Shown here: piece after piece, positions 19,052 through 27,944 of the stretch
Position numbering within the stretch: the stretch's first letter is position 1
How the letters are laid out: every line of letters starts with the position of its first letter
Assembly: GCA_026936335.1 (NCBI GenBank)
Contig: JAPMXV010000069.1
Span: 186,001 to 250,000 of the forward strand
DNA length: 64,000 nt
Direction: 5' to 3'
DNA from: Mantamonas sphyraenae
Taxonomy: Eukaryota > CRuMs > Mantamonadidae
The notes under the pieces: model-generated
Database searches by the model: none
Told to the model about the DNA's origin: nothing
The model's input: only the letters and a program-made list of their open reading frames with translations
Made by a program: the position numbers and the translations under genes

Positions 19052-20824
19052 TCATCGGAGGATGTCGTCTCGGTTTACGAAAAGCCAGTCGTTGTTGGGA
19101 GGGAAACTGGGGGTGTTGGCGGAGGAGGAGGAGGAGGAGGAGGATGACGACGATGACGACGATGACGAGGAGGTGGTGGTGGGGTGAGCGGTGCGCTTGC
19201 GTCGCTTGGGTTTGCGGTGGGAGGTGGTGGAGGAGGGTCTGTGCAGGACGGCTTCGGCCTCGATGACGTGCATGGCAAGCATCTGTGTTTGGCGCTTGAG
19301 TTGTTTGTAGTCGGGTGTGCGGCGGATGGAGGTGCGGTAGACAGAACGGGCCTTGGGGTAGTATCGGGTGGGGACGGCGTGGGCAAAGACGGCCAGCATG
19401 GAGTGTTCGGAGGAACCGAGGAGGGCAGTGCCTGCAAGGATGCGCTTGAGCTCGAGGGTGGTCATTGGGGAGCGGAAAAACGCGTGGAGTTCGGCGATGC
19501 GTTCGCGGATGGGGGAGCGACGGACCTCAAAGGTGGAACGTTTGGTGGAGTTGCGTAGGCGCTGCTGCACCTGGGCCGGGGTGGCGTGTGCAAAGTAGTC
19601 GCGTGTGACAAGGAACCAGTCTGCGCCGTATGCATACATGGCCTGGAGGAGGAGGTCGTCGTGGACAAAGGTCATGTGGAGATCGGCCGGGCCGGTGCCG
19701 AGGCGGACACGAAAGGCAGGCGGGAGATGGTCACGGAGGGCATGGATGCTTGTGTCGAGGTACTGTGGCGCAGGGTCGCCAGAGGCCCGGACGCGTGCAC
19801 AGACGTGGTCGTTGGAGGCGTAGAGGGGCGGCATGAGGGGGAGGAGCGGGATGTCAAAGACGGAGCGGGGCGCAAAGGGCCGCGGGAGGAGCTCGTTGTA
19901 TGTAAAGGCACCCAGGTCGAGGCCAGCGAGATAGGGCATGGCGGAAAGGTTGCGGAGGAGCTGCTGGAGGAGAGCGAGATGGTGGGGACGAGCATAGGCG
20001 GCGGCCATGAGGGAGGCCTGGACAAGGAGGGCAGCATAGGCTTTGATCTGGCGACGGACGAGGGCGTACTGAGTGGGAGACATGGAGACGTAGGGCATGA
20101 CGCCACGGAGTTCTGTGGGCTGTGGAAGCTGGCCGAGGGCGTCGTGTTCGGCTTGATCAAGGCGAGTGCGACCGGGTGCGTCGCGGCGGGCGTCCTCCTT
20201 GTCATAGTCTGCCAGGAAGTTGTAGTCTGTGTCTGCGTCAAGGTCCTGGAGCCAGTCGTCGACGTTGGGGGAGGGCTGGTGGAGGGTGCGTCGGAAGAGA
20301 GAGTAGTCGTCGGTGGTGGGGTTGACGTCTGGGTGCGACGGGTGCGACGGGTGCGACAAATGGGATAGCCTCTCGTCGTCAAAGGGGATGAGATGGGCAG
20401 CGAGGTCGTCGACGTCGTCGAGGAGCGGGTGTTGGGAGCGCGTGCGTCGGGCAATGTCGGCAACGGCGGCGGCGGCGGCGGAGGAGGAAGCCCTGGAGGC
20501 AGGGGTGTGGGTGAGGCGGTAGGAGGAGGCAGAGGAGGCGGAGGAAGCGGCGGAGTCGGAGTCGGAGTCGGAGTCGGATCGAGGCGAGAGCTGGACTTGT
20601 TCGGCGGTGGGGATGGATGGGGCAGGGGCAGCAGGAGTGGCCAGGGCGTTGACGAGCGTGAGGTGGAGGGACGGGGACGGGCTGCGGGAGCGAGAGGGAG
20701 AAGGAGGGGGGGATGTGGACAGGAGGTATCTGGAGAGGGTGGAGAGGAGGGTGGAGGGAGGCGGTGGCGGTGAGGAGGACATGGTGGTGGGGGGGGTTTG
20801 GTGACGCTTGCGGGGCCAAGCCAT
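19052..20824 (-). CDS. GON4L/YARP-like nuclear protein
   Basis: The frame can start at 20824 (MAWPRKRHQ) or 20782 (MSSSPPPPP), giving about 590 or 576 aa. The N-terminal third is Pro/Ser/Asp low complexity. Then VDDWLQDLDADTDYNFLADYDKEDARRD and a helical block (VRRQIKAYAALLVQASLMAA) resemble the conserved region of GON4-like proteins. A later segment has the layout of the SANT-like end (LLLQAMYAYGADWFLVTRDYF, then QQRLRNSTKRSTFEVRRSPIRE). GON4L-type proteins act in transcriptional repression and cell-cycle control in animals; function here is inferred. A long serine run precedes the C-terminus. It is head-to-head with IWR1: the 20824 start overlaps the IWR1 ATG. Confidence 0.72.
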   Translation of the reverse strand: MAWPRKRHQTPPTTMSSSPPPPPSTLLSTLSRYLLSTSPPPSPSRSRSPSPSLHLTLVNALATPAAPAPSIPTAEQVQLSPRSDSDSDSDSAASSASSASSYRLTHTPASRASSSAAAAAVADIARRTRSQHPLLDDVDDLAAHLIPFDDERLSHLSHPSHPSHPDVNPTTDDYSLFRRTLHQPSPNVDDWLQDLDADTDYNFLADYDKEDARRDAPGRTRLDQAEHDALGQLPQPTELRGVMPYVSMSPTQYALVRRQIKAYAALLVQASLMAAAYARPHHLALLQQLLRNLSAMPYLAGLDLGAFTYNELLPRPFAPRSVFDIPLLPLMPPLYASNDHVCARVRASGDPAPQYLDTSIHALRDHLPPAFRVRLGTGPADLHMTFVHDDLLLQAMYAYGADWFLVTRDYFAHATPAQVQQRLRNSTKRSTFEVRRSPIRERIAELHAFFRSPMTTLELKRILAGTALLGSSEHSMLAVFAHAVPTRYYPKARSVYRTSIRRTPDYKQLKRQTQMLAMHVIEAEAVLHRPSSTTSHRKPKRRKRTAHPTTTSSSSSSSSSSSSSSSSSANTPSFPPNNDWLFVNRDDILR

Positions 20825-22076
20825 GTCGTCGTCGTCGTCGGAGTATGCACGCAGGATAGCGGCATTGAGCGCAGAGCTGGCAGAAGCAGGGGCGTCGGGG
20901 TCGTTTGTGGTGCGTGAGGAGGAGGAGACGGGAGAGTACGGGGCTCGGGCGGCGCGATGGTCGGCGGACGAGAGGCGGAGAGTGATCCATGTGAAGCGAA
21001 AGAGGGGTGAGGAGGCGGCAGAGGTGCTTGTGGTGGAAGAGGAGGAGGAGGAGGACGGGGCAGCGACAGGATGGGTGGAAGGGGTGGAGGAAGCACGGAA
21101 AAAGGCGCGGACGGAAGAGGCGGGGGCGTCGGGGGAAGGAAGAGGAGTGGGCGGTATGCGGCGTGTGCGGCGTGCAGTGTACAGGCGGGTGCGTGTGCAC
21201 GGGGCAGAGCGAAGGAGGAAGCGGGTGGAGAGGGATCGGGCGGAGGAAAGCAGCTCGCGAGCGCGTGCCGAGCGGCGGGAACGAATCGAGGCTGCGCGAA
21301 AGGCTCGGGAGGAGAAGGAGGTGAAGGAGATGTCGGCAAAGATGCAAGAGCTGGACTTGATGCGAGAGCACATGCAGATGGTAAAGGCGTACATCGTGGA
21401 GCGTGGGGAGGGCGGGGTGTTGAGCAAGGAGGAGGAGGAGTTGGCGCGAGTGCAGGACGCAGAGGAGGTGATGGCGTATGCACACGGGTTGACGGACGAG
21501 CAGGGGAGTGGCGGGTGGGTGGTGGATGTGTACGAGCTGGATGAAGAGGAGGACGGGGCTGGGATGTACGAGGGGGCCAAGTATGTGCGGATGGAAGAGA
21601 TGATGGGCATGCTGGTGCAGGGAGAGTACGATTGGGACGAGGAGGATCCGTATCTGAAGGAGGAGGGATTTGGCGAGGACGACGAGGGACACGTGGGCAA
21701 TGAGTATCCAGACGCAGACGAGCTGGGGTATGCGGAAGAGGTTGCGGAGCGGCGAGCGCTGCGGAGCCAGTTGAGAAGGATGCGATTGGAAAAGAGGAGG
21801 GAGGGGGGGATTTGGGGGGAGGAGGAGGAGGATGGAGAGGACGGGGAGGACGGGGAGGACGGGGATTGGGGAGGTGGAAACGCAGGGTGGCGGGATGGGG
21901 ATGACTATGGGCCGGAGGATGACGAGTTGGAGGATTTGGACGATGAAGAGGTGGGAGAGGTGGAAGAAGATGCATTGAGGGATGGGTGGGCGGCGTTGGA
22001 TGCGTTGGAGGTGGAGGAGGAGGAGGAGGGGGAGGGGACGGGGAGTGGTGAAGGGGGAAGGGAGCTTCAAGGCTGA
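20823..22076 (+). CDS. IWR1: Iwr1/SLC7A6OS-like RNA polymerase II nuclear import factor
   Basis: 417 aa from the ATG at 20823. Two hallmark segments of the family are present. One is an N-terminal RVIHVKRKRGEEAAEVLVV block. The other is the acidic C-terminal Iwr1 motif, where WVVDVYELDEEE is followed by YDWDEEDPYLKEE and GNEYPDADE. Between them is a basic Arg/Glu helix. The C-terminal 100 residues are very acidic. In yeast, Iwr1 binds assembled Pol II and directs its nuclear import through an N-terminal NLS (family knowledge). The 3' end overlaps the convergent glycosyltransferase-like gene by 10 bp. Confidence 0.83.
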   Translation: MSSSSSEYARRIAALSAELAEAGASGSFVVREEEETGEYGARAARWSADERRRVIHVKRKRGEEAAEVLVVEEEEEEDGAATGWVEGVEEARKKARTEEAGASGEGRGVGGMRRVRRAVYRRVRVHGAERRRKRVERDRAEESSSRARAERRERIEAARKAREEKEVKEMSAKMQELDLMREHMQMVKAYIVERGEGGVLSKEEEELARVQDAEEVMAYAHGLTDEQGSGGWVVDVYELDEEEDGAGMYEGAKYVRMEEMMGMLVQGEYDWDEEDPYLKEEGFGEDDEGHVGNEYPDADELGYAEEVAERRALRSQLRRMRLEKRREGGIWGEEEEDGEDGEDGEDGDWGGGNAGWRDGDDYGPEDDELEDLDDEEVGEVEEDALRDGWAALDALEVEEEEEGEGTGSGEGGRELQG

Positions 22077-22983
22077 GATTGAACCTCCCACCATCGCACA
22101 CCGTCGTCACAGTCGAGAGGCAGGCCGTGTGTGCGTTCGGCCCAGTCTTGTAGGAGGCGGCAGCCGTGGGCGAGGGCGTCAGAGAGGAGGTCGCGGCCGG
22201 ACCAGTCGGGCGGGTAGCGAGGCATGAGATTGGGGTTGTGGTTCTTGACGGCAACGGTGTCACGGAGCCAGAAACGGTCGCGGCGCGGGTAGACATGGGT
22301 GAGGTAGTCGTCGGAGTACCAGTTCTTGAAGGCAGAAGGGAAAAGGTCGCCAAAGATGTCGATGTGGGTGCGGTGGACAAGGGTCTGGGTCATGGTGCGT
22401 CCGTTGACGTTGTCGCCCGGTGCAGCGATGCCAAAGTTGGGCAGGAACGGATTGGAGGCGAGGGCGTGGGTGAGGGCAGCTTCCCAGCCCGGGGTCAGGA
22501 GCTCGACGTCGTCGTTGAGCTGGTACAGGTAGTCGCAGGCGTCGTCGTAGGCCATGCGGGCGAGGCGAGACCACACACGTACCGGGTTGCCGCGGGTGTC
22601 GGACCAAGAAGCCCAGCGGAGAGCGGAGCCGGCTTGTGCAGCGGCGTGCTCGACGGCTGTGTGGGTTTCAGGGTTTTGGTACACGGCGTCGTCCGAGTCA
22701 AAGCCGATGTAGGTCGTGTAGGACCATGGGGATGGGGATGGTTGGGTGCGGTCACGTGTGCGGTTCAAGGAGGGGAGGAGGATGGTGGTGACGGGTTGTT
22801 CTGTGGGGCCGCTTGGGAGGCGATGGGAGGATCGGACTGGGACGAGTAGGCAGATGTGGGTAGGAGAGGGGGAGGGTTGGGAGGGGTGGGGGTGGGGGTG
22901 GGTTGGGGATAGGAGACGGGGCACAGGAGGAGGAGGAGGAGGAGGAGGAGGAGGTTGGGGAGTTGGGCGAGGCGGGGGTGCAT
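22067..22983 (-). CDS. Glycosyltransferase-like protein (GT-A type) with signal anchor; frame break near the 5' end
   Basis: The catalytic-like part, ending at 22067, begins ICLLVPVRSS and carries two acidic motifs typical of GT-A folds: YIGFDSDDAVY and YLYQLNDDVELLTPGWE. TMTQTLVHRTHIDIFGDLFP and NWYSDDYLTHVYPRR then follow, a pattern I associate with a family known from giant viruses and marine protists. No ATG opens this frame. In another frame an ATG at 22983 encodes a perfect signal anchor (a basic start then ten leucines). No GT...AG pair in the 60-130 bp between them gives a convincing join, so there is either an unusual intron or an indel in the C-rich tract around 22860-22920. Length is about 290 aa. 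Substrate unknown; probably Golgi/ER lumenal. Confidence 0.62.
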
Positions 22984-23138
22984 TTGGTTGGGGGGATGGG
23001 GGGGTTGGGGGGATGGGGGGTTTGGGGGGGCTAAGGTGTTTGAATGTAAAGGGGTGCAGAGTAGATTAGATTACATTGAAAAGGTTGTTGGCATGTCTGG
23101 AAATCTCCGAACGGATCCACGGGCTGGTCAGTCCAGTG

Positions 23139-24845
23139 TCACACCACGGAGAGGCCGGGGCTGACAGCAAGAGCGAGGAAGCAGGCGTTGCAGCAGGCGA
23201 TGAGAAAGAGGAGGTAGTGGCGTTGAAAGTGACGCTTGGAGACGAGATCGCACTGGTCGCGGAGGGAGAGGGTGTCCTGCTCGCTGTGCTCCAGGTATTC
23301 ACTCCACATGCGCAAGGGAGAGTCGAGAGGCAGCTTGCCCCAACGCTGGGTATAGGCGTTGACGAGTCGCTCGACGTGGTCGACGTTGCGTCGAGAGAGG
23401 ACGAGGACAAGCTGATTGGCAGCCAGTTTGAAGATGAGGAGCACGCCAAAAAGGGAGACGGCAGACCAAAGGGCGTTGGGGTCGCCAAAGAACTGGCAGG
23501 CAATGATGCAGGGATCTCCCAGGGCAAAGTCGAGGAGGAGAAACAAGGGGATGGCGAGGGCGCTGAGGTGTTCGCTGAGCATGTCCTGAGAAGCAAAAAG
23601 CCAATACTTGCGCACACGTAGGACACGGCGGTAGACACGATACTCCTCTTGCTGCTGCTCAGTGGGTAGCTGGGCGGCAATGCGAGCGTGCTCGTCGCCG
23701 ACGATGGCAAACTTGACGCGGTCGTAGATGGCTTCGAGGATGCCGACGTCGCGCAGGACGAGACGTGCGAGCAGAAGGATGGCCATGAGGGCGGTGAAGA
23801 CGGAATAGCCGTCCGAGTTGAGAAAGAGGGCGTCGGCGACGAGATCGTCGGCGGCAGAAAAGACAACGAGAAAGGTGATGCCGCGCCACGTGTCGGCGGC
23901 AAAGTTGAGAAACTTGAAGATGAGGACGGTGAGGACGGTCATGATGACGAGGTAGGCGGCAAAGATGCCGACGTTGGCCATGCCTGCGGGCAAGGAACGC
24001 TGGACAAAGGTGACCACACGGACGACGATTTGGACGCCCATGAGGAGGTGGATGAAAAAATTAAAGTATCCACGGGAGTTGCGGGGCAGGGGCCGACGGG
24101 CACTCTGCTCGTAGACGACAACGAGACAGGCGAGGACGGTGACGACCACGGAAAGGACGGCCGCCACTTGGCTGGAGACGATTTGCAGGCCGTTGCCGAC
24201 GCCCTGGATGAGAAAGTTGATGGTGGTGGTGATTATGGTCACGGGCGCAGAGATGCTGTTTGCAGGAATGGCGAGGTTGGGCGGACGGGGAGGAAAGAGC
24301 TCGGAACGAGCGGCAGCATCTGGGTTCGCAGGGTGCACCTCGACGCGCGCAAACTTTTGGTCGGTCGTGACGGTCTGGGGCGGCGTGGCGACGGCGTAGC
24401 GTGGTGCAGAGCGCCAGCGCAGAGGGATGTTTGCGCGGAGGCGATAGACGAGCTCGTAGAGAGCCGGGCCGACGAGCTGAAGGCTGAGCATTCGCGACGG
24501 CACTGCGCCAACAAGGACCGGGCCCACCGGCTCGAATGTTTGTCGTCCACTGGCGCTAGTGACTGTGGGCATGATGCCAAGAGCGATGGTGGACATGGCG
24601 TAGGCCATGTTGGCGACCTGGGTGGCGAGGTAGATGAGCGCGGTGTCGCGGAGCGTGAACAGCCCTGTGGGCGCGTAGTAGGTGTGGCACAGGGCAATGA
24701 CAAAGACCACCTCTCCGATGTGCATGCCCATGCGGTCGGTGAATGTGACAAACTTGAAGTAGAGAATAATGAGGGTGCAAAAGGCGAGGACGAGTGCAAA
24801 GAAGGCCGCGTGGCGCTTCCGGTGTGGAGTCCAGTCTGGGGACAT
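23139..24845 (-). CDS. Multipass membrane protein of unknown family
   Basis: About 568 aa from the ATG at 24845 (MSPDWTPHRKRH). I count 10-12 hydrophobic helices: two or three in the first 110 residues (AFFALVLAFCTLIILYF; IGEVVFVIALCHTYY; LIYLATQVANMAYAMSTIA), a hydrophilic stretch near 125-190, then helices through to the C-terminus (for example VAAVLSVVVTVLACLVVV; FFIHLLMGVQIVVRVV; YLLFLIACCNACFLALAV). No transporter or channel signature is recognisable. It lies head-to-head with the first RND transporter copy with 126 bp between starts, so the two may share a promoter. This suggests a related role, but no evidence beyond position. Confidence 0.8.
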   Translation of the reverse strand: MSPDWTPHRKRHAAFFALVLAFCTLIILYFKFVTFTDRMGMHIGEVVFVIALCHTYYAPTGLFTLRDTALIYLATQVANMAYAMSTIALGIMPTVTSASGRQTFEPVGPVLVGAVPSRMLSLQLVGPALYELVYRLRANIPLRWRSAPRYAVATPPQTVTTDQKFARVEVHPANPDAAARSELFPPRPPNLAIPANSISAPVTIITTTINFLIQGVGNGLQIVSSQVAAVLSVVVTVLACLVVVYEQSARRPLPRNSRGYFNFFIHLLMGVQIVVRVVTFVQRSLPAGMANVGIFAAYLVIMTVLTVLIFKFLNFAADTWRGITFLVVFSAADDLVADALFLNSDGYSVFTALMAILLLARLVLRDVGILEAIYDRVKFAIVGDEHARIAAQLPTEQQQEEYRVYRRVLRVRKYWLFASQDMLSEHLSALAIPLFLLLDFALGDPCIIACQFFGDPNALWSAVSLFGVLLIFKLAANQLVLVLSRRNVDHVERLVNAYTQRWGKLPLDSPLRMWSEYLEHSEQDTLSLRDQCDLVSKRHFQRHYLLFLIACCNACFLALAVSPGLSVV

Positions 24846-24971
24846 GTTGGTGCTGGACCAACGGGTGTGGTGGGAGGTTGGTTGGGTTGGGATGGGGAGG
24901 GAGGGCGAGGGGAACGGAGGAACAGGGGGAAGCGCTGGCGGGGCCATTTCTTTCCTCATTTTTGGGCATCC
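24846..24971. promoter_or_regulatory. Short divergent intergenic region (probable bidirectional promoter)
   Basis: 126 bp separate the start codons of the membrane protein (minus) and RND copy 1 (plus). The right end holds a stretch conserved upstream of all three RND copies (CTCATTTTTGGGCATCC just before the ATG), the only AT-richer block nearby. No TATA box or named site is recognised. Confidence 0.4.
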
Positions 24972-27852
24972 ATGCGTCCTCGCCCATCCGTGACAATGTT
25001 GTCTCGGCAGACAACAGCTGCTATCCACCGCAAGGCACCCTCGTATATGCGGGCAGGCCTGACGGCAGACCTGATGCTGCATCAGTACTTTTACGGCGTG
25101 GGACTTTCCATCCACAGGCACCGTTGCGCATGGCTGGCTCTGCCGTTCATTGTAGCGATGTTTTTCTCGATTTTTCCCGGTACGTGGCGTGTGTCCATCA
25201 CGCTGACGTCTCTGTCTCCGGACCAGCAAAGCCCGTCGGTGGTTCTGGGCACGCGGTTTGGATACGAAAACTTTCTTTCTGCGTTGATTGTTGCCGACAC
25301 TCCCCAGGCGTCGGTTGATGCATTTGCACCGGCCCTCGCGGTCGTCAACACAACCATGTACAAAACGACGGGTTTGGACGTGAGGGGAGCGATGACCACG
25401 TATGCACGGGAGTGCACACCTGCGGTGCCGTCGGCCGATCGCGTGGTCTCGACGCACACCGCTGGAAACGGCCCGTGCCTGGTTGTCTCGCCGGTGGAAA
25501 GCGTGTCCACGGCGCTCCCGCAGCCTGGTCCAGAGGCGTTTGTGCAGTCGACATCCGCTGGAATCCGATCTGTGCGTGGCTTTTGGTATCTGGGCACTGT
25601 AAGGGCTATTTTTTGGGCAAGGTTCCGCTGGGAGTGTTGGAGAGTTGCTCGCGAGAGTTGCTCACACAGGCACCCTCACCACGCAGAGTATCGGTGCCGG
25701 GCCGGAACAGTACGACATTAGCAAGTTCTACTTGTTGATGCAGTCGTCCAACGAGCTGCTGGCGTCAGCGGCTCTGCCGAGTGGCATGCGCGTTTTCTCC
25801 CTTGCTTCACACGTGACCACCCCCGGCGTGGACCTGTCGAGTCTGTGGCTGTTGACTACGCTTCTGGTGGTATTGGTGATTGGGACGTCGTGCTCGGTGC
25901 ACAGCAAGGCAGTGGTGGGCGTGGTGGCGGTGATCAACGTGTGGCTGAGTGTGTACATGTGTATGGGCATTGCCACACTGCTTGGACTGGACCTGGACCT
26001 GATGGGCCTGATTGCCATCCTATACGTGGTGAGCATTGGGTTGGACGACTGCGTGCTGATCATGACGGCGGCACGGAGGACGGATCCGACGCACTCGCCG
26101 TCGCGGCGGCTTGCCACGGCGCTGGGAGAGTCGGCCACGTCGATTTTCATGACGACACTCACCGACGTGGCTGTGTTTACGCCGGGCATGTTTAGCACGT
26201 CGCCGACGCTGTCGCAATTCTGTGCGTTCATCTCGTGCATTCTGATTGTGGACTTTTTGCTGCAGATGACCTTTTTCGTGGCGGCGCTGGCCATCGATCT
26301 GGAGAGGGAGAAAGCACGGAGGCCAGAGTGTCTGGTGTGCATCAAGCTGCCGGCCAAAGAGAAAGAGGCGAGCCCGGTGTCGCAGCGGGGTGCGTCGACT
26401 GCAGGATTGGTGGAGGTCGAGTCGACGGCGATGGACACGAGCGCCACGGACGAGGCAGCAAACACGACACGATCTGCACACACTGAAGAGAAGGAGAAGC
26501 AAAAGATGATGTCTGTGGCGGGGCATTCGCTGCGGCAGGTGGCGTTGCCTGCAGACGAGTACGACTCGACGGTGCTGTCGATGTCGGATCGGCTGAGCAT
26601 CGCGTGGGGCCGCTTTGTGGTGACACGCGCAGGCCAAGTGGTGTGTTTGGTGGTGATGTTGGGACTGTTGGGGACGTCTGTGTACGGTGCGATGCTGGAT
26701 CTGGATGCGACGGGTCGGTTCGGCGCGAGCGTGCCGGGACGGGACGCGCACCGAGCCATCCAAACGTCGTACCAGCACTTTCCCAAGGGCCAGCCACAGG
26801 AGGTGTCGTTTCTGATTGACGGAGCCAAGGTGCGGGTGTGGGAGGCAGGGGCGCAGGCGCGCATTTTGGAGGCGTGTGCGCTGATGGAGACGTTGCCGAC
26901 GAGCGTGCGTGTGCCACAGGTGCCCGTACGCTGCTGGATGCGAGACATGCTGGTTTGGCACGCGGTGAACGGATCCAACATGTCGCTGGCCGGAGAGAAG
27001 GAGTTTGCGTTGGCGGCGCGTGCGTTTATGGCCTCGTCGCCGTTGGCGGCTCAGGCACGGCGAGACGTGTTGTTTTCGCCGGCTGGAGATCGCATTGACA
27101 CGTCGCGTCTGTGGATGCTGTACCAGTACACGCCAGATGTGGCGGTGGCCAAGCAGCAGCTGGCGACAGTGCAGAAGCACATGGCAAGTGTGCTGGATGC
27201 TGTGGTGGAGGGCCCTGCGTGCTTGGGGCTGGGTGACGTCGTGATGGTGCCGCTGCTGGTGGAGCAGATGTTTGTGCAGGTGTTGATCTCGGTGACGCTG
27301 GTGGGAGCGATCTGCGCCGTGCTTCTGATCAACCCGCTGACGTCTGTGATTGTGCTTGTGTCGATGTTTGTGAGCTGCACGGCGTCGGTGGCGTTGATCA
27401 AGTTTGCAGGCCTGGGGGTGACGTACTTTGTGTTTTTGATGACGTTTGTGACGCTGTCGTCGGGCGTGGATTTCGCGGCGCACATGGTGCTGCACTTTAA
27501 CACGGCGCGCGGATCGATCGACAGGCGCATCCAGCGCATGTTTGCGTCGATGGGCAGCAGTGTGATTGGCGGATACTTGACGTCGTCGTCGGCGGCGACG
27601 GCGTTGCTGTTTACAGACGGCGGCAGCTTTACGTTTTACTTTTCGTTTCAGGCGTGTATGATGATCTCGCTGATGTTTTCCTGGTTTGCGGTGCCGTTGA
27701 TGCTGCAGTGGTTCAAGCCGCCCGTGGCGTTGCGGTCGTACGAACAAGAGCAGCGGTTGAACGCGAGGATTGCCGAGTTGGACCAGCTGGAGGCGAGGTG
27801 GAGGTATCGGAAGAGCATGAAAAAGAGTGGGTCTGAGGTTGTGGAGGCGTAG
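24972..27852 (+). CDS. Patched/NPC1/Dispatched-type RND transporter, copy 1
   Basis: Exons 24972-25598 and 25687-27852; intron 88 bp (GTAAGG...ACGCAG), phase 0, giving 930 aa. After an N-terminal helix (LALPFIVAMFFSIFPGTW) and a lumenal loop with cysteines, a five-helix sterol-sensing/RND block begins (LWLLTTLLVVLVIGTSC, VVAVINVWLSVYMCMGIATLL, MGLIAILYVVSIGLDDCVLIM, FMTTLTDVAVFTPGMF, FCAFISCILIVDFLLQMTFFV). A second RND block closes the protein (VFLMTFVTLSSGVDFAAHM through LMFSWFAVPLMLQWF). The paired acidic residues in IGLDDC and SGVDF occupy the proton-relay position of the superfamily. Such proteins move sterols or lipids across membranes; the substrate here is unknown. It differs from copies 2 and 3 in exon 1 (for example TSLSPDQQSPSVV) and in the DISKFY/DLSSLW region. 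Confidence 0.9.
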
Positions 27853-27944
27853 AGGGAGAGTAAGAGGAATGTAGGTGAGCATTGTGTGCCTCACTCACTG
27901 ACTTTCGCTAGCGGGGCCATATCTTTTCTCATTTTTGGGCATCC

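Noticed and set aside
23688..25721. 677-codon plus-strand frame spanning the membrane gene and RND exon 1
   Set aside because: Only the last part (from 24972) is real RND coding; the upstream Asp/Glu/His-rich part is antisense to the multipass protein.
26020..27894. 624-codon Arg/His-rich minus-strand frame opposite RND copy 1 (repeated in copies 2 and 3)
   Set aside because: Mirror of the RND coding sequence with improbable composition; conserved only because the whole unit is duplicated.
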